Assembly (NCBI GenBank): GCA_019925105.1
Contig: JAHGAU010000028.1
Location: forward strand, 496,001 to 560,000
DNA: 64,000 bases
Source: Niebla homalea
Taxonomy: Eukaryota; Ascomycota; Lecanoromycetes; Lecanorales; Ramalinaceae
Reading direction: 5' to 3'
Shown here: piece after piece, positions 45,363-56,294 of the stretch
How the letters are laid out: the number at the start of each line of letters is the position of its first letter
Position numbering within the stretch: position 1 is the stretch's first letter
The notes under the pieces: generated by a model
Told to the model about the DNA's origin: nothing
The model's database searches: none
The model's input: the letters and a program-made list of their open reading frames with translations, nothing else
Program-made: the position numbers and the translations under genes

Positions 45363-47661
45363 GGATTTCCAGCGGGAGGGGGAAAGGGCTTATATGCCTT
45401 TTTTCGAAGGAATATCCTGCGCGATGTAGGTAGTGAAGGTGTCCGCCGACAGGGTCATACACGAAGAGATTCCGCGCGGTTCATTGGTAGAAATGGGTAT
45501 GCCAGTAATTAGAACCCTGGGCTGCTCTGGTAATCCTCGAAAACATGACTGTGCATTGCTTTGTGGGAGGCTTTTTGTCATGGGCTGATTATTCGGTGAC
45601 ATTTCTTGTGCAGCGAGCACAGGATACAACGTCGGGACCAATACCAATTTAGAAGTTATCAGAATCTGCCAACAAGTTCAACCCCAGCGGCGTATCGGCT
45701 ACCAGCGCGAAAAGGTTTGGAAGATGAGCTGTACCTCAATTGGTGAGCATGACAAAACAAGGAGCGTATGCTGTTTTGATAGAAGCGTGCCATAGTCGAG
45801 CATCACGAGAACTCATGCAAATGCCAGATTCCTTGCAGGCTACAAATTGTCAGCAAAGCACATATCCTCACCATACCAAAGCGGGGGGCAATGCATCAAA
45901 AGGGTAAATTTTGCGGGTTCCCCGCATTGCACCTGCATGCGAGGTGCTTACCCAGGCCACCCGCTTTCTTTAAAAGAAAATCAAGGTTGGGACAGACGCT
46001 GCAGATTGATGAGTAACGCCCGTGCATTTTATAATGCTGAGGGACAAGCAACAAACGACGTGCGTGAGGTGGCCTTGAAAGACTATGAAGGGTCCTGTAA
46101 TTGTGAATAGAAGATTTTGGCTGATGTAGCAGCTTGCGTCGAAGTGATGAAAACCAAAGTCGTCATTGTAGGATTATCAATCATGGGGCGTGCGGGTTAG
46201 GCAAGATTAGAGGCATGAGCGATGATTACAACAGCTGGTAGCATCAGGACAACATCTGGTAGATGCGGGAGTGTGAGTAATTAGTCCATGGACTTCGACA
46301 TTCTGCGTTCATACGTGTTTCCGTATGAGATCACTGGGACTAGTCTTCAGTGAATTATGGTGCAAACCTGGCGAGACGACCTGGAGTTTCATGTGCCAAA
46401 CGTTCTGGACACGATACCGTACGCCCTCGCATCAGCTTCAGTCACGAGAACTGAGTGTGATATCCTACGCATCCAAGCGATCAAAGCCTCTTGAAGAGCT
46501 GAAATAGCAGTCACTGAATCAAACAGCCCATGTTGGTGCTCATTAGCAGCGCTTCGGAAGTGTCGGTGACAGGTGCTGTACGTAGGCTGGCGTTCATGAT
46601 CAATGCCGACCTCTTATCGTAAGCGAGATCATTCGCATTGGCGGACTTGATGTTAAATGGCGGCCAAACCCTACCCGAAGACGGACGTGCAACTGACGCC
46701 CTTGAAAGACATGTGGCACACTTCTTCAAGATGAGCATAATGAAATCCAACGGTCAACGCTTGAGCTCCCACATCACTGGAAGAGAGCCTGTTGGCAGAA
46801 TCTTGGAACGCTTTACAGACAGCTCGATGAAAAACAACGTCTGAACGCTCATATCGATAGCTTTTGACTAGAATTTCGCAAATGCGAATTCGCAAATGGT
46901 GTGTAAACTCATCGAACAATTGACGGGCGGGACTTGAAACACACATTCTGTAAGCCCAAGGTTTCTTTTATGAGGCTGTGAGCAATGAGCCAGGGATCTT
47001 CACGATAGCATGCTGTGTCCAGACAAGTGGATATAGTCCTTGACATGAAGCACTAATGGCGACCTCGTTGAGAGCGAAAAGAATTGGTTTGATTTGGCGC
47101 AAATAGCCGAACTCTTTATTAGCCACCCCCACTAAGATAAGAGAGCTAAAAATTTCATCGCACAAATTTCATCTTCCTTCCATCACCGCTCCCACATATC
47201 ATTTGAGCATACCCACCTTCTGCAATATCCATCCAGCACATCCTTGAGACTATCAAGTAAGTATCATCTTCTAACACTCACAGCTCTTGCGGGCATACCT
47301 GAGGGCTCTGAGGGAATTCAGACCGCACATTCAGTGAGCACCAGTCAACGGTGGCATCTGTGGGCTTCAAGATCTCTACGCACAGAAAGATCTAGCAGCG
47401 TTTGTAAGCCATTTACAAGCGTCTGAGGGCTTCATAATTGGAATCGTGAGCTTAGAGCAATTTCCGAGGGCTTGCCGCACACAGCTCAACACGTCTTGAG
47501 CACTTGATTCTGAGGGTCGTAACATCGATTCGAGGGCATTTCTAGAGAAAATCTCTTGATCTCGTGAAACATATTAGTGTACGTCAAGGCTTCCACCTCG
47601 TCAAGGTCCCGTCTATCACATGCTGATGCACCATGACCCTCACCTAGATCAAAAAATCAAG
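45255..47661. other. Gene-poor stretch with NSR1 leader
   Basis: No protein gene is recognised in 2.4 kb. A GT microsatellite sits at 45330-45361, upstream of the small secreted protein gene. From about 47160 the sequence leads into NSR1: a GTAAGT at 47257 with CTAAC at 47271 suggests an intron in its 5' leader, and YGAGGG recurs six times between 47300 and 47537. Confidence 0.5.
45330..45361 (+). repeat. GT dinucleotide microsatellite
   Basis: About 16 uninterrupted TG/GT units, located 75-110 bp upstream of the small secreted protein start codon (CA repeat on its coding strand). Confidence 0.95.
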
Positions 47662-49312
47662 ATGGGAAAATCCAAGTCCGCCAAGCCTGCACAGGCTGCT
47701 CAGCCCACTGCTACCAAAGAGGTCAAACAAGTTTCAACCGTCAAGCATGGTGCAGTCACTAAGCCTTCCCAGACTCCCAAAGTCAAGAGCAAGGAGATGG
47801 CCAAAGAGGTTGCTGCCAAAGCGAATGGCCAGAGCAAGAAAACAAAGAAGGTCGTCAAAGAACCTACACCAGAACTCGAAGACAGTGACATGAGTGATGC
47901 TAGCAGTATGGGAGGTGACGATGATGATGAGAGCAGTGAAAGCTCCGCTAGCAGTGATGATGAGTCGGACGAGGAACCGGCTCCCAAATTCAATGGGACT
48001 AAGCCCACCGTTGCAGGTGGCGTGCTCCAAGCTGATAGCTCTGATTCATCTGAATCTTCTGGGGATGAAGATGAAGCTAACGTGAAGTCAGCTGCTCCCA
48101 AGCAGAATGGCCAGGCTACTGCTGGCAAGAAAGTCGAGGCTGAGAGCGAGGATGACAGCGAGGATGAAAGCGGAGATGAGAGCGACGAGGATGCTAAGCC
48201 TAAGAGCGCTGTGGGTGCCAAGGCCGTGAATGGCAAGCAGGACAAAAGTGCAGCCAAGAAAGTAAGCAAATTTTATTAGGTTGCTCGTTAGAGATACGGC
48301 TGACGAATTTCAGGCATCCTCCGATTCGGAGGATTCTGACGATGCTTCTGCATCCTCAGCTTCCACGGAGTCTGAGTCTGACTCTGACGAGGAGAGCGAA
48401 GAAGAGGTCCCAGCACCTAAGAAGCGCAAGGCCGAGGAGGCGTCCACTCCTGCCGCGAAAAAGGTCAAGAGCGACCCATCTATCTCTGACGATGTCAAGA
48501 GAAACTTGTTTGTGGGCCAGCTGTCTTGGAACATTGATGAGGAATGGCTCCAACGCGAGTTTTCAGAATTCGGTGAAATCGAGAACGTGTCCATCATCTA
48601 TGATCGGCAATCCGGTCGCTCCAAAGGGTGAGTGTCTCGATGGTTTTTCCATTCCAGGGATCACTTTCTGACGATTTTCAGGTTTGGCTACGTCAAGTTT
48701 GTGGACGCAGCTTGTGGTGAAAAGGCCAAGGAGGCCAAGCACCGTACGGAAATGGATAATCGCACCATCAATGTGGACTTCAATCAACCCCGTGACAACG
48801 CCACACCCCGTCAAGACCGCGCCAAGAAATATGGAGACTCGGAGCCCAGTGCTGAGTCGGCCACTCTCTTCGTCGCCAACCTGGCTTTTGATGCCACGAA
48901 TGACATTGTGGGAGAGGCATTCGCTTCTCACGGCGACATCGTTAGTGTACGTCTGCCAACGGACAAAGATAGCGGGAATCCCAAGGGTTTCGGCTATGTC
49001 GAGTTTAGCAGCGTGGAAGACGCCAAGAAGGCGTTTGGCGCAATGAGCGGCGCTTCAATCTTGGACCGCCCCATCCGTCTTGACTACTCCACACCTCGAC
49101 CTCCACGTGATTCACCAGGAGGCTTCCGTGGCGGTCGTGGCGGCGGTGACCGCGGTGGCCGTGGCGGTTTTGACCGTGGCGGACGTGGTGGAGGACGCGG
49201 TCGTGGGGGATTTGACCGCGGTGGACGCGGCGGTGGTCGTGGAGGAGGACGCGGTGGCAGTACCAACCGTGGAGGCTTTGGAGACTTCCAAGGTAAGAAG
49301 ATGACCTTTTAG
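47662..49312 (+). CDS. NSR1: Nucleolin-like ribosome biogenesis protein (Nsr1/Gar2)
   Basis: Three exons (47662-48261, 48314-48627, 48682-49312) give 514 residues. Layout is that of nucleolin: a Lys-rich N-terminus (MGKSKSAKPAQ), long alternating Ser/Asp/Glu tracts (casein-kinase-type SDSEDSDD blocks) and basic KKRK, then RRM1 with RNP2 NLFVGQLSW and RNP1 GRSKGFGYVKF formed across intron 2. RRM2 has LFVANLAF and PKGFGYVEF, and an RGG/FDRGGRGG box makes up the last 70 residues. It acts in the nucleolus in pre-rRNA processing and 40S assembly. Introns have GTAAGC and GTGAGT donors. The ATG at 47662 gives the usual fungal N-terminus; in-frame ATGs at 47620 and 47626 would add 12-14 residues. Confidence 0.93.
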
Positions 49313-50421
49313 AGTGGAGAAGGCGGGAGTAGGCTGGAGATGTTCCACTCGGACATGCTCGGTAAGTTTGCCGGTGGTTCCTTTTTGAGATGTTGTTCGC
49401 ATACATTATTATTGTCGCTTCGACAGAGAGGGGGAATCAGATGCGGGGAAAAGTGCTTTAGTATGCAAGGACGATCGACAAGGAAAGCAGGAGATGATGA
49501 ACTGCAGTGTACGATGACATTGAGCTGTATCTAGTGTGTACCTCCCAAGTACTAGTAGCTAGGATGCGGCAGGTGACAGATAGGTGCAAGATTCATGACA
49601 ATACATACTCGTCCATGCTTATCGGTCCAACCTAGAATCCTGTGGGAATCCTGTGTAATATTATTGTTTTCCTGCCAAATGATGAATCAATTCCTGGTCG
49701 ATGGCTGCCATAGCTCCAACAGTGTCATATATAAAGACTTCCTCATACGGATGTTGCAGGGGTCTCGATCTAGCCTAAGGCTGTATCCACGTCACACGGC
49801 GAGCGCTAGGCTCCTGATTCGGCAAGGGATGAACGACCTCAGCTGCTCCACAAAATGCCCCCCCCTCTCTCATCCATTCTCTTTCATTCAACCTCATCGC
49901 CACGAGTAGGGTCCTGCCTTCAGGGACCGCGCGACGGCGATCGCCTGCGCACATACTTCGGACTGACGCATACACAAACTGCCATGCCCAATGCGCCTAG
50001 TGAAGGGGCAATGATTGCATATTGTGGGGATCGTACTAGGAAGCGCAGATGATAAGGGAACGTCAGCCGCTGATCAGCAGACCCTGACTGCCCGATTCCT
50101 CAACAATCTCTTTACGAGCTCTTACACTACAGTACTTGAGTCCATCGGTTTGGGTGAGACGAGGTCTTTGGTTAAGACAAGTTCTCTACCGATTGTTAGT
50201 CCTCGTCACTATCAATCGCATCCATCATCATGCAAGCGCATTTCGCACCAGCACAAGAGAACAGCTCCGCTCGTGAGAACCCCTCTCGTCTGTCACGCTC
50301 GCTGTCAGGCGTCAACCGACCACGATCATCAGGTGCGTCATAAGCAACCTCCTTTCCTCCTCTTGAACAACGCTCTCCCTTATCGCAAGCGTCCTCATCA
50401 TCGCCTTTGCGCCTCGCAGAC
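49313..50421. other. Intergenic region
   Basis: Contains the 3' untranslated region of NSR1 and the promoter and leader of the next gene. Open frames at 49595-49909 and 50015 onward are not protein-like. No RNA gene is seen. Confidence 0.5.
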
Positions 50422-51690
50422 ATGGATACAATATACTCACACAAGCGCCATTCAGAATCCTGGATCGAAGTCTCTTCCCAGCCCTCATCTTCTCAAGCCT
50501 CCTCCGTACATGGGGAGGAACCACGACACCATCCCCCAACGCTGCCAAACGATCCACTCGCGCGGAGAAGAAGGCGACTGCTTCGCAATGCTGCCTCCAG
50601 TCCCGCCCACACCGTACAAGCTCGCGTCAACAGCACAGCTACCAGCAGTCAAGAAGAGTACGAAGAGAGCGATTCCGCATCCGATCGCATCCTCACCTCC
50701 TCCAACGAGAACATCAGTCATCCATCTGAAGGCAGCAGCCCCATCAATATCGTCTCCCCGCCTCCACTCTCCCAATCCGGTCCAGGCGGGGAGGAGGATG
50801 ACGAGGACGAGAATGCGACCGCCCTAGGCATAGGCACAAATGACCGGGTCTTTACTCCACCCGCCAACGCCTTCACACATCCACCTCACCCTTCCACCAC
50901 CACCACAACACTCCGTCAACATCAGATCTCCTCCCTTGAGACCAGGACCACAACATCCTATTTCCCCCCCTCCCAATCCCAGCGCAGACCCTCCTTCGCC
51001 TCCAACGCCACCTCTCGCCCGGCACCCAGAAATAGTACCCCGCGCGGCGGTAGTGACAGCAGCCACACCCCTTACAACATGATCTCCCCCTCCCACCGCG
51101 CCGATCACGACGCCGCCCTTCGCGCGAGCTTATCCACCCTCTTATCCTGCGCCCGTGCCTTGCCTCAACGCTCCTCCGATGCGGACACTAAACCACCAAC
51201 CCGCACAACCCCTCTGCCGTCCCAACAACACCCCCAATCCAACCGCATCGCCCCCTCCACCCTCACACTCATCCCACCCGGCTCCGACCCTTCCATTCCC
51301 GCCTCCTCTGATGCAGAGAAACCCCAATCGCGGCGCCAACGTCAGCGCTCACCAACGAAACCTAAGCGCAAGGCCTCCTCTCCCAAAGGCCACGAGCGCG
51401 GCACAACCGCCCGCACCAACAAACTTCGCCAGGCTGCATCGCCGAATGTGGCTGATAGTACGATGCAGCTCATTCACCCCACCTTGTTGACGTGGGTGGT
51501 GAGCGCGGGTGTGGTCGTATTGTTTAGCGCCCTCGGGTTTAGTGCTGGATATGTGATAGGACGGGAAGTAGGACGCGTCGAGGTTGGTGAGGGCTTAATT
51601 GGAGGAGTCGGGGAGGGGAAACAGATGGGTGTGGGGAGGGGACTGCGAAAGCTTGGGCGAGCCAGTGGTGCAGTGGTTAGAGTGGTTTAA
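50422..51690 (+). CDS. Conserved fungal protein with one C-terminal membrane segment
   Basis: Single exon, 422 residues from the ATG at 50422 (MDTIYSHKRHSESWIEVSSQ). ESWIEVSSQPSSSS-type openings and the block TPYNMISPSHRADHDAALRA, followed by SLSTLLSCARALP, belong to a fungal family I recall as conserved but uncharacterised. Most of the protein is disordered, rich in Ser/Pro/Thr, with RRRRR and a KPKRK basic patch. A single hydrophobic segment (TWVVSAGVVVLFSALGFSAG, about residues 365-385) is followed by a Gly/Val-rich tail of some 38 residues, suggesting a membrane-anchored protein facing the cytosol. No catalytic motif. Function unknown. Confidence 0.75.
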   Translation: MDTIYSHKRHSESWIEVSSQPSSSQASSVHGEEPRHHPPTLPNDPLARRRRRLLRNAASSPAHTVQARVNSTATSSQEEYEESDSASDRILTSSNENISHPSEGSSPINIVSPPPLSQSGPGGEEDDEDENATALGIGTNDRVFTPPANAFTHPPHPSTTTTTLRQHQISSLETRTTTSYFPPSQSQRRPSFASNATSRPAPRNSTPRGGSDSSHTPYNMISPSHRADHDAALRASLSTLLSCARALPQRSSDADTKPPTRTTPLPSQQHPQSNRIAPSTLTLIPPGSDPSIPASSDAEKPQSRRQRQRSPTKPKRKASSPKGHERGTTARTNKLRQAASPNVADSTMQLIHPTLLTWVVSAGVVVLFSALGFSAGYVIGREVGRVEVGEGLIGGVGEGKQMGVGRGLRKLGRASGAVVRVV

Positions 51691-54600
51691 ATAGGGGTCA
51701 AAATCATTCGGCATGTACGTTTGGGAGAAAGAAAGGCTGAGAAGGGACTGGGGGAGAGGTGATTGTGAAATTGTGGAAGTCCACTTCCTATCTGTTATGG
51801 AGCGGAGTATACTGACGGCGGGAGGGCAGCATCCTTGGCCTATAGCACCACTATCACGCGATTAAGCTAGGGGGATCATGGATTCGGGTCCTGGCGATAT
51901 GAGATATTCGTGAACGGTAGGACATGGCGCGACGGGATGGGCAGGACAGGAGATTGATATGACATTGATAATGGGATGATGCTTGATGACTTGCTCAAAT
52001 CCTGGAGGTGGTGACATCCCCGAATTCGGCATATCATGACATTACAAGCCGCTTGTGTTTGCACAAGGGTGGCATGTAGGTAGTGTATGTCTTGGCGCTC
52101 TCTCTGTCTCCATCTCTTTTCCCCTGTCTTCTCTGTCAAGCTATTTTGGGTGCAGAGCTATATAGATCATCCCACCGCCCCACAATCAATCAAATAATCA
52201 AAAAAAATCATTCCCAACTTACCTACCCATCGCGTCGTCTTCGCTTAATGTACCTAGAAATCGTGTGGGTTTTAAACCCCCCCACTCTTTTCATCCGTCT
52301 CAGCTGTCCAGTCGGTGACTAACAATGTATTGATCTTGGAATGTATGTCTAGTACTTATGAATGCGCTGGCATCATCTCAGCCCGGACTGGTGAGATATG
52401 GAGAATCATGGTTTTGCCATCAAGTACAGAAAAAGAAAAGATTCGAGAATTCAATTTGACTTAAATCCAGGCGAGACAGAACAACAACAATGGAGAGGCA
52501 AGAAAGAGTTGGAGAGTTCGAGTATCCTCCCATCATCGGGCTTCATCTTTTTCTCCCTCTTTTGCTCCCTCTTTCGGGTGTTCTGGACGATCGAACTGTT
52601 AAAGACCGAGACGATTCTACGGTCACAAGCTTATTTATTCGGAGAAGAAGGAGGTCACGCAGCAAAACTCAAGCATTTCCGATCTTAACGAGAAATCTCC
52701 TCTCGTGATCACGACGGCGGAGTAATGACATAAATGAAAACCCTTGCTATCAACCAACAATGGCTCGTTATCAGTATCAGCACCGCTTAGTTGACTGTAC
52801 GCACCCTCATTGAAGGCAGCCTGTTTCTTGCATTGTCACACCCCCGGAGAATGCGAGAAATGCGACAGAATTCAAGAGCAGTTTCGTCCTTCACGTTTTC
52901 CCTCTCCGGAGACGGGGGGAATCAATGATTGCGCGGCTCATACCCACGGTCGCCGATGCAAATGCGTCGTTCTACACAAAGGGCCCCACGTTCCAATCTT
53001 ACACGATGCATACGCGCCCAGCAATGCCGACCTGCAGTCTGGGTGAAACGGATCGGGGAAGTACGATATTCAGCAGACAAGGCTGATGAAACGGGGCGAA
53101 GCAAATATCATGGCGGCGCGGATGTCCAAAGGCATTGTTCGTAAAGCCAGAGTCTCGCTCGCTCGCTCGCGGTCCGTCCTGCGAACTCTACTGACCTGAT
53201 CTAGATGTGCAAGGCCGCGTGAGTCTCATGCATGCACATTACGAAGACTTGTATTCTGTTTTGATGAACAACGCAGGATGGATCGGGTGCCGCCCTCCAA
53301 GGAAGCCATAGGCCATTTTGTGATGCTCGACGAAATCCGATCTATCCCGCCAGTATCCATGAACGCGCACTCAACATCATCACTTCAACAACAAAGTCAA
53401 CTCACCCCTGGACATCGATAAAAAACGGATAGAAAACGCGGACTCATCATCACTCCACACAACACCAAAAACCTCCCAAACAATTCATTGAATGCCAAAG
53501 TAGGTCACCGTGTGTACGATGCCAAACACCTTGTCTAGCTACTGGTGAGTTTCAAGGACCCATATTACATTTCTATTCTTTGTACACAACGATAATTACC
53601 CCATCCACACTGTGGTAGCGTAAGCCTCTATGACTCCTGACACGGATTCCCCCTGGCAGCCCCCCACCGGACTGGTCAATTGGTCAAGAGCTTGCGAGTG
53701 TTCCACCCAATAATGGAAGGGTAGCCCGTACGACAGGGCGATGGTTCAATTCCGCCTGGGGCCACATACGAAAAGAGTTTATCATTCCCTCAGGGTGACA
53801 TCTCTCTGCACCGACGGAGGGAGTTTACCTTTTCCAGAAATTCTTCATGGTGTGGTATCGACTTTTTGATTGCGAGGTGTGAGGGTGGTTGTGGACGCGT
53901 TGTGGTAGTATTGTGGTGGCGGTGCCCGAGTGAAAACATCTCCTTTTCCTCTCGCAATAATGATTGCTAAAAGGGGGGGCATGTTGAAGCTAGCAAGTTG
54001 GTAGATCTTGACACGTTAGAAAGCTTGTGAGTGCGTGCAATGATCGGAGGCATTTCCATGGATAACCAGAGCAAATCAACAGGGACGGACGATAGCAACA
54101 TCTTGAACAGCTCCAAGGTTCGAGATGCAAGACATCTGCACCGTGTAGAGAAAATATGAAGCTATGCATAGAAAATATTGAGGACAGAGAAACGTACAGA
54201 GTTATGATGCACAGAGTAAGATCGATGTCTTTTTGACTTGACTCTCACGGTTCCATGTCATTCAGTTCAAGGCTAGGATCAATCGTCGTCACGCTGTGAT
54301 CGAGGTGGTGACATTAAGCTGCCTTTTGGACACTCACGCTTGCCATTCTTTACCTCGCTATCTCCGTCAGCCCACGGATAATCTCCTCCTCACTAGCTTC
54401 AATGGCAACATGGTTGAGGAATCACGCGCTGAATTTGACAGCAGCCTATCGTTCGATAGTCCACCATCCTCACACAACTCTTGACTCGTGATAATAAGAA
54501 ATGTCGACTTGAAGAAAATCAAAAGCATGATCACGACATCCAGTCAGGCTTTATGATGATTCCTCAAGAGAGAAGCGTGAGAAGTTTGTGGAGCATGTAT

Positions 54601-55146
54601 GCATGCAACAGACACGACAGACACTGACAATGATTTAAAATCAGCGGTCCGGAGTCCCGATTACGCCGGAACGCGTCCCGTTGTTCTTTTCCAAAAGGGG
54701 AACAAATTGGAATAAAATGGGAATGATTGTGTGACTACGATTGATCGTCAGCGAGCTAGGAGGAGGCACAAGGACCAACGGAGGAGCTCGCTTCGCGCGC
54801 TTGCGAAGGGTGCTTGAGATGTCTGATCTCCACGGGTGTGTTTTTGATTGCATGGTGAATTCAGGTCGAAAAGCGTTTGTCTGCGTTCGGCATAGGCTGG
54901 ACAAGCCAGCAAGGAGAGAGAGAGAATTCCAGGGATCGGCTGTCTGCGTACCTTTCTTAGTTATTGACCTAACAGGAACTTTGAATGGGGAGGGTTTGAA
55001 TCCCCTTCATTTCCTGGAACTGGGGTTCAACAGCGTCCGGGATTTATAGTCTCATGGAGTTCAACGCTCTAAGTCTATCGTCGTCGCCGGATCGTGAGGC
55101 TCGGCGCCGGGACAAGGTCCGGGCCAAAATCTAAGGGCAATATTCA
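51691..55146. other. Long gene-poor stretch
   Basis: No gene is recognised in 3.4 kb. Short frames at 52398-52688, 52810-53046 (Cys/His-rich) and 54741-55049 match nothing I know. At 53670-53765 there is sequence resembling tRNA promoter boxes, but no good cloverleaf forms. The stretch ends at the inverted-repeat element. Confidence 0.45.
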
Positions 55147-55156
55147 CTTTCGAAGA

Positions 55157-55200
55157 GGTGACCCCCCAACCGGACAGACCTACCAACCGGACACGCTAAA
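55157..55200 (+). repeat. Left 44-bp terminal inverted repeat
   Basis: Identical, as reverse complement, to 55766-55809. Contains two CCAACCGGACA motifs 19 bp apart. Confidence 0.9.
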
Positions 55201-55492
55201 ACTGATTTGGATTACTTTCTTTTACATGTTTTTTTCTTGGTCTTCAACCCACTTATTAGATCCTTATTACTCTACAAAGGACCGTCAATCAGTAGGTTTT
55301 GAATAGCCTTATCTTCACCTTCACCCTTACCGTTACCTTTACCGTCACCCTCAATCTTAAAGATAAATAAGCCCTTTAGCAAGCCCCTCTGCAAGCCCCT
55401 CCGCAAGCCCCTCCGTAAATCCTTCAACATGAGGCTACGCCTGATCCTTTTATGCCTCTACCGCGATAAGCCTTAAATCATCGTTTTTTAGT

Positions 55493-55575
55493 AAAGGGTT
55501 TGGTAAAGGGTTTGGTAAAGGGCTTGGTAAAGGGCCTGGTGAAGGGCCTGGTGAAGGGTTTGCTGAAGGACATAG
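55493..55575 (+). repeat. Tandem 12-bp repeat inside the element
   Basis: About six units of the type AAAGGGYYTGGT follow one another and then degrade into GAAGGGTTTGCT and GAAGGACATAGT. Related units on the opposite arm (55378-55420) suggest both derive from one inverted ancestral block. Confidence 0.75.
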
Positions 55576-55765
55576 TAACAGGCTTATTAAGGCTGAGGGT
55601 AAGGTTGAGGGTAAGGGTAAGGGTGACGGTGACGGTGAAGGTGGTGAGGCAATCCAAAACCTACTAATTGACGGTCTGTAAGTATATTTTGTAAAGCAAT
55701 AGGATGTAATAAGTGAGTTGAAAACGAATAAAAGAAAGAAAAATACAATAATAACCCAAATCGGG

Positions 55766-55809
55766 TTTAGCGTGTCCGGTTGGTAGGTCTGTCCGGTTGG
55801 GGGGTCACC
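55766..55809 (-). repeat. Right 44-bp terminal inverted repeat
   Basis: Reverse complement of 55157-55200 without mismatch, ending GGTCACC. Confidence 0.9.
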
Positions 55810-55819
55810 CCTTCTAAAG

Positions 55820-56294
55820 ATTAAAATATAGGACGATCGAGAGCTTCTTTATAGAACATTGTATACAATATTTAGTAGCGCATAGCCAAAAGATCCGTTA
55901 AGTTAATGATTGATTATCAAGTTCTTGAAGATAGCATTATACCTTACAGTCCACAAAATTATCTTTAAAGAAGCGGTCTACGGAATAAGCGCCAAGAAAA
56001 AATTGAGAGGATTTTGCAACCGAGACATTCTTATCATACGGAAATCTTCGGGGCCACGGGCGACGAGTCCGCACACTGCACGTTGCCTAATGCCGAAGAT
56101 CAATGATACCTAATATTAAATGCCTACATCCTGTCTCCACACATGCTATTCCCGGATACAGGTCAAGATTTTCATACGGATCATGTATTTTCAGAGATGT
56201 CAAATAATCCTCACCAGCTCACGTCACCCAAAATTGGGCTGACATCTATGAGTGAGATACTCTTTTAGAAGCGTCTTCATTAAATTTGGCCACA
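55820..56294. other. Intergenic region, promoter of the metallo-hydrolase gene
   Basis: AT-rich sequence between the inverted-repeat element and the ATG at 56295. A frame at 55910-56113 is not recognised. The element sits about 475 bp upstream of the first cluster gene, close enough to affect its promoter. Confidence 0.5.

Larger units (their letters stand above)
55147..55819. mobile_element. Non-autonomous DNA element with long terminal inverted repeats
   Basis: The 44 bases from 55157 to 55200 (beginning GGTGACCCCCCAACCGGACA) are repeated exactly, inverted, at 55766-55809. Outside these, CTTT.GAAG continues the match on both sides to 55147 and 55819. Inside, homology between the arms goes on imperfectly for about 200 bp (for example ACCGTCAAT.AGTAGGTTTT, and runs of CACCCTTACCGT against its complement). 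Each arm tip holds two copies of CCAACCGGACA. The centre has 12-bp tandem repeats: AAGCCCCTCYGC near 55378-55420 and AAAGGGYYTGGT near 55493-55560. There is no long open frame, so transposition would need an enzyme supplied elsewhere. No convincing target duplication was seen. Confidence 0.8.

Noticed and set aside
47620..47661. Upstream in-frame ATGs of NSR1 at 47620 and 47626.
   Set aside because: They add MLMHHDPHLDQKIK-type residues not seen in the family; MGKSKSAK at 47662 is the usual start.
53640..53765. Possible tRNA gene: GGTTCAATTCC near 53743 resembles a B box and TGGTCAATTGG near 53673 an A box.
   Set aside because: The acceptor and D stems do not pair, the T stem has an A-C mismatch, and no T run follows closely. 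At best it is a tRNA-like relic.
55590..55650. Telomere-like repeats (GGGTAAGGGTAAGGG).
   Set aside because: The unit is not TTAGGG; it is part of the inverted arm of the DNA element and has its complement at 55318-55360.
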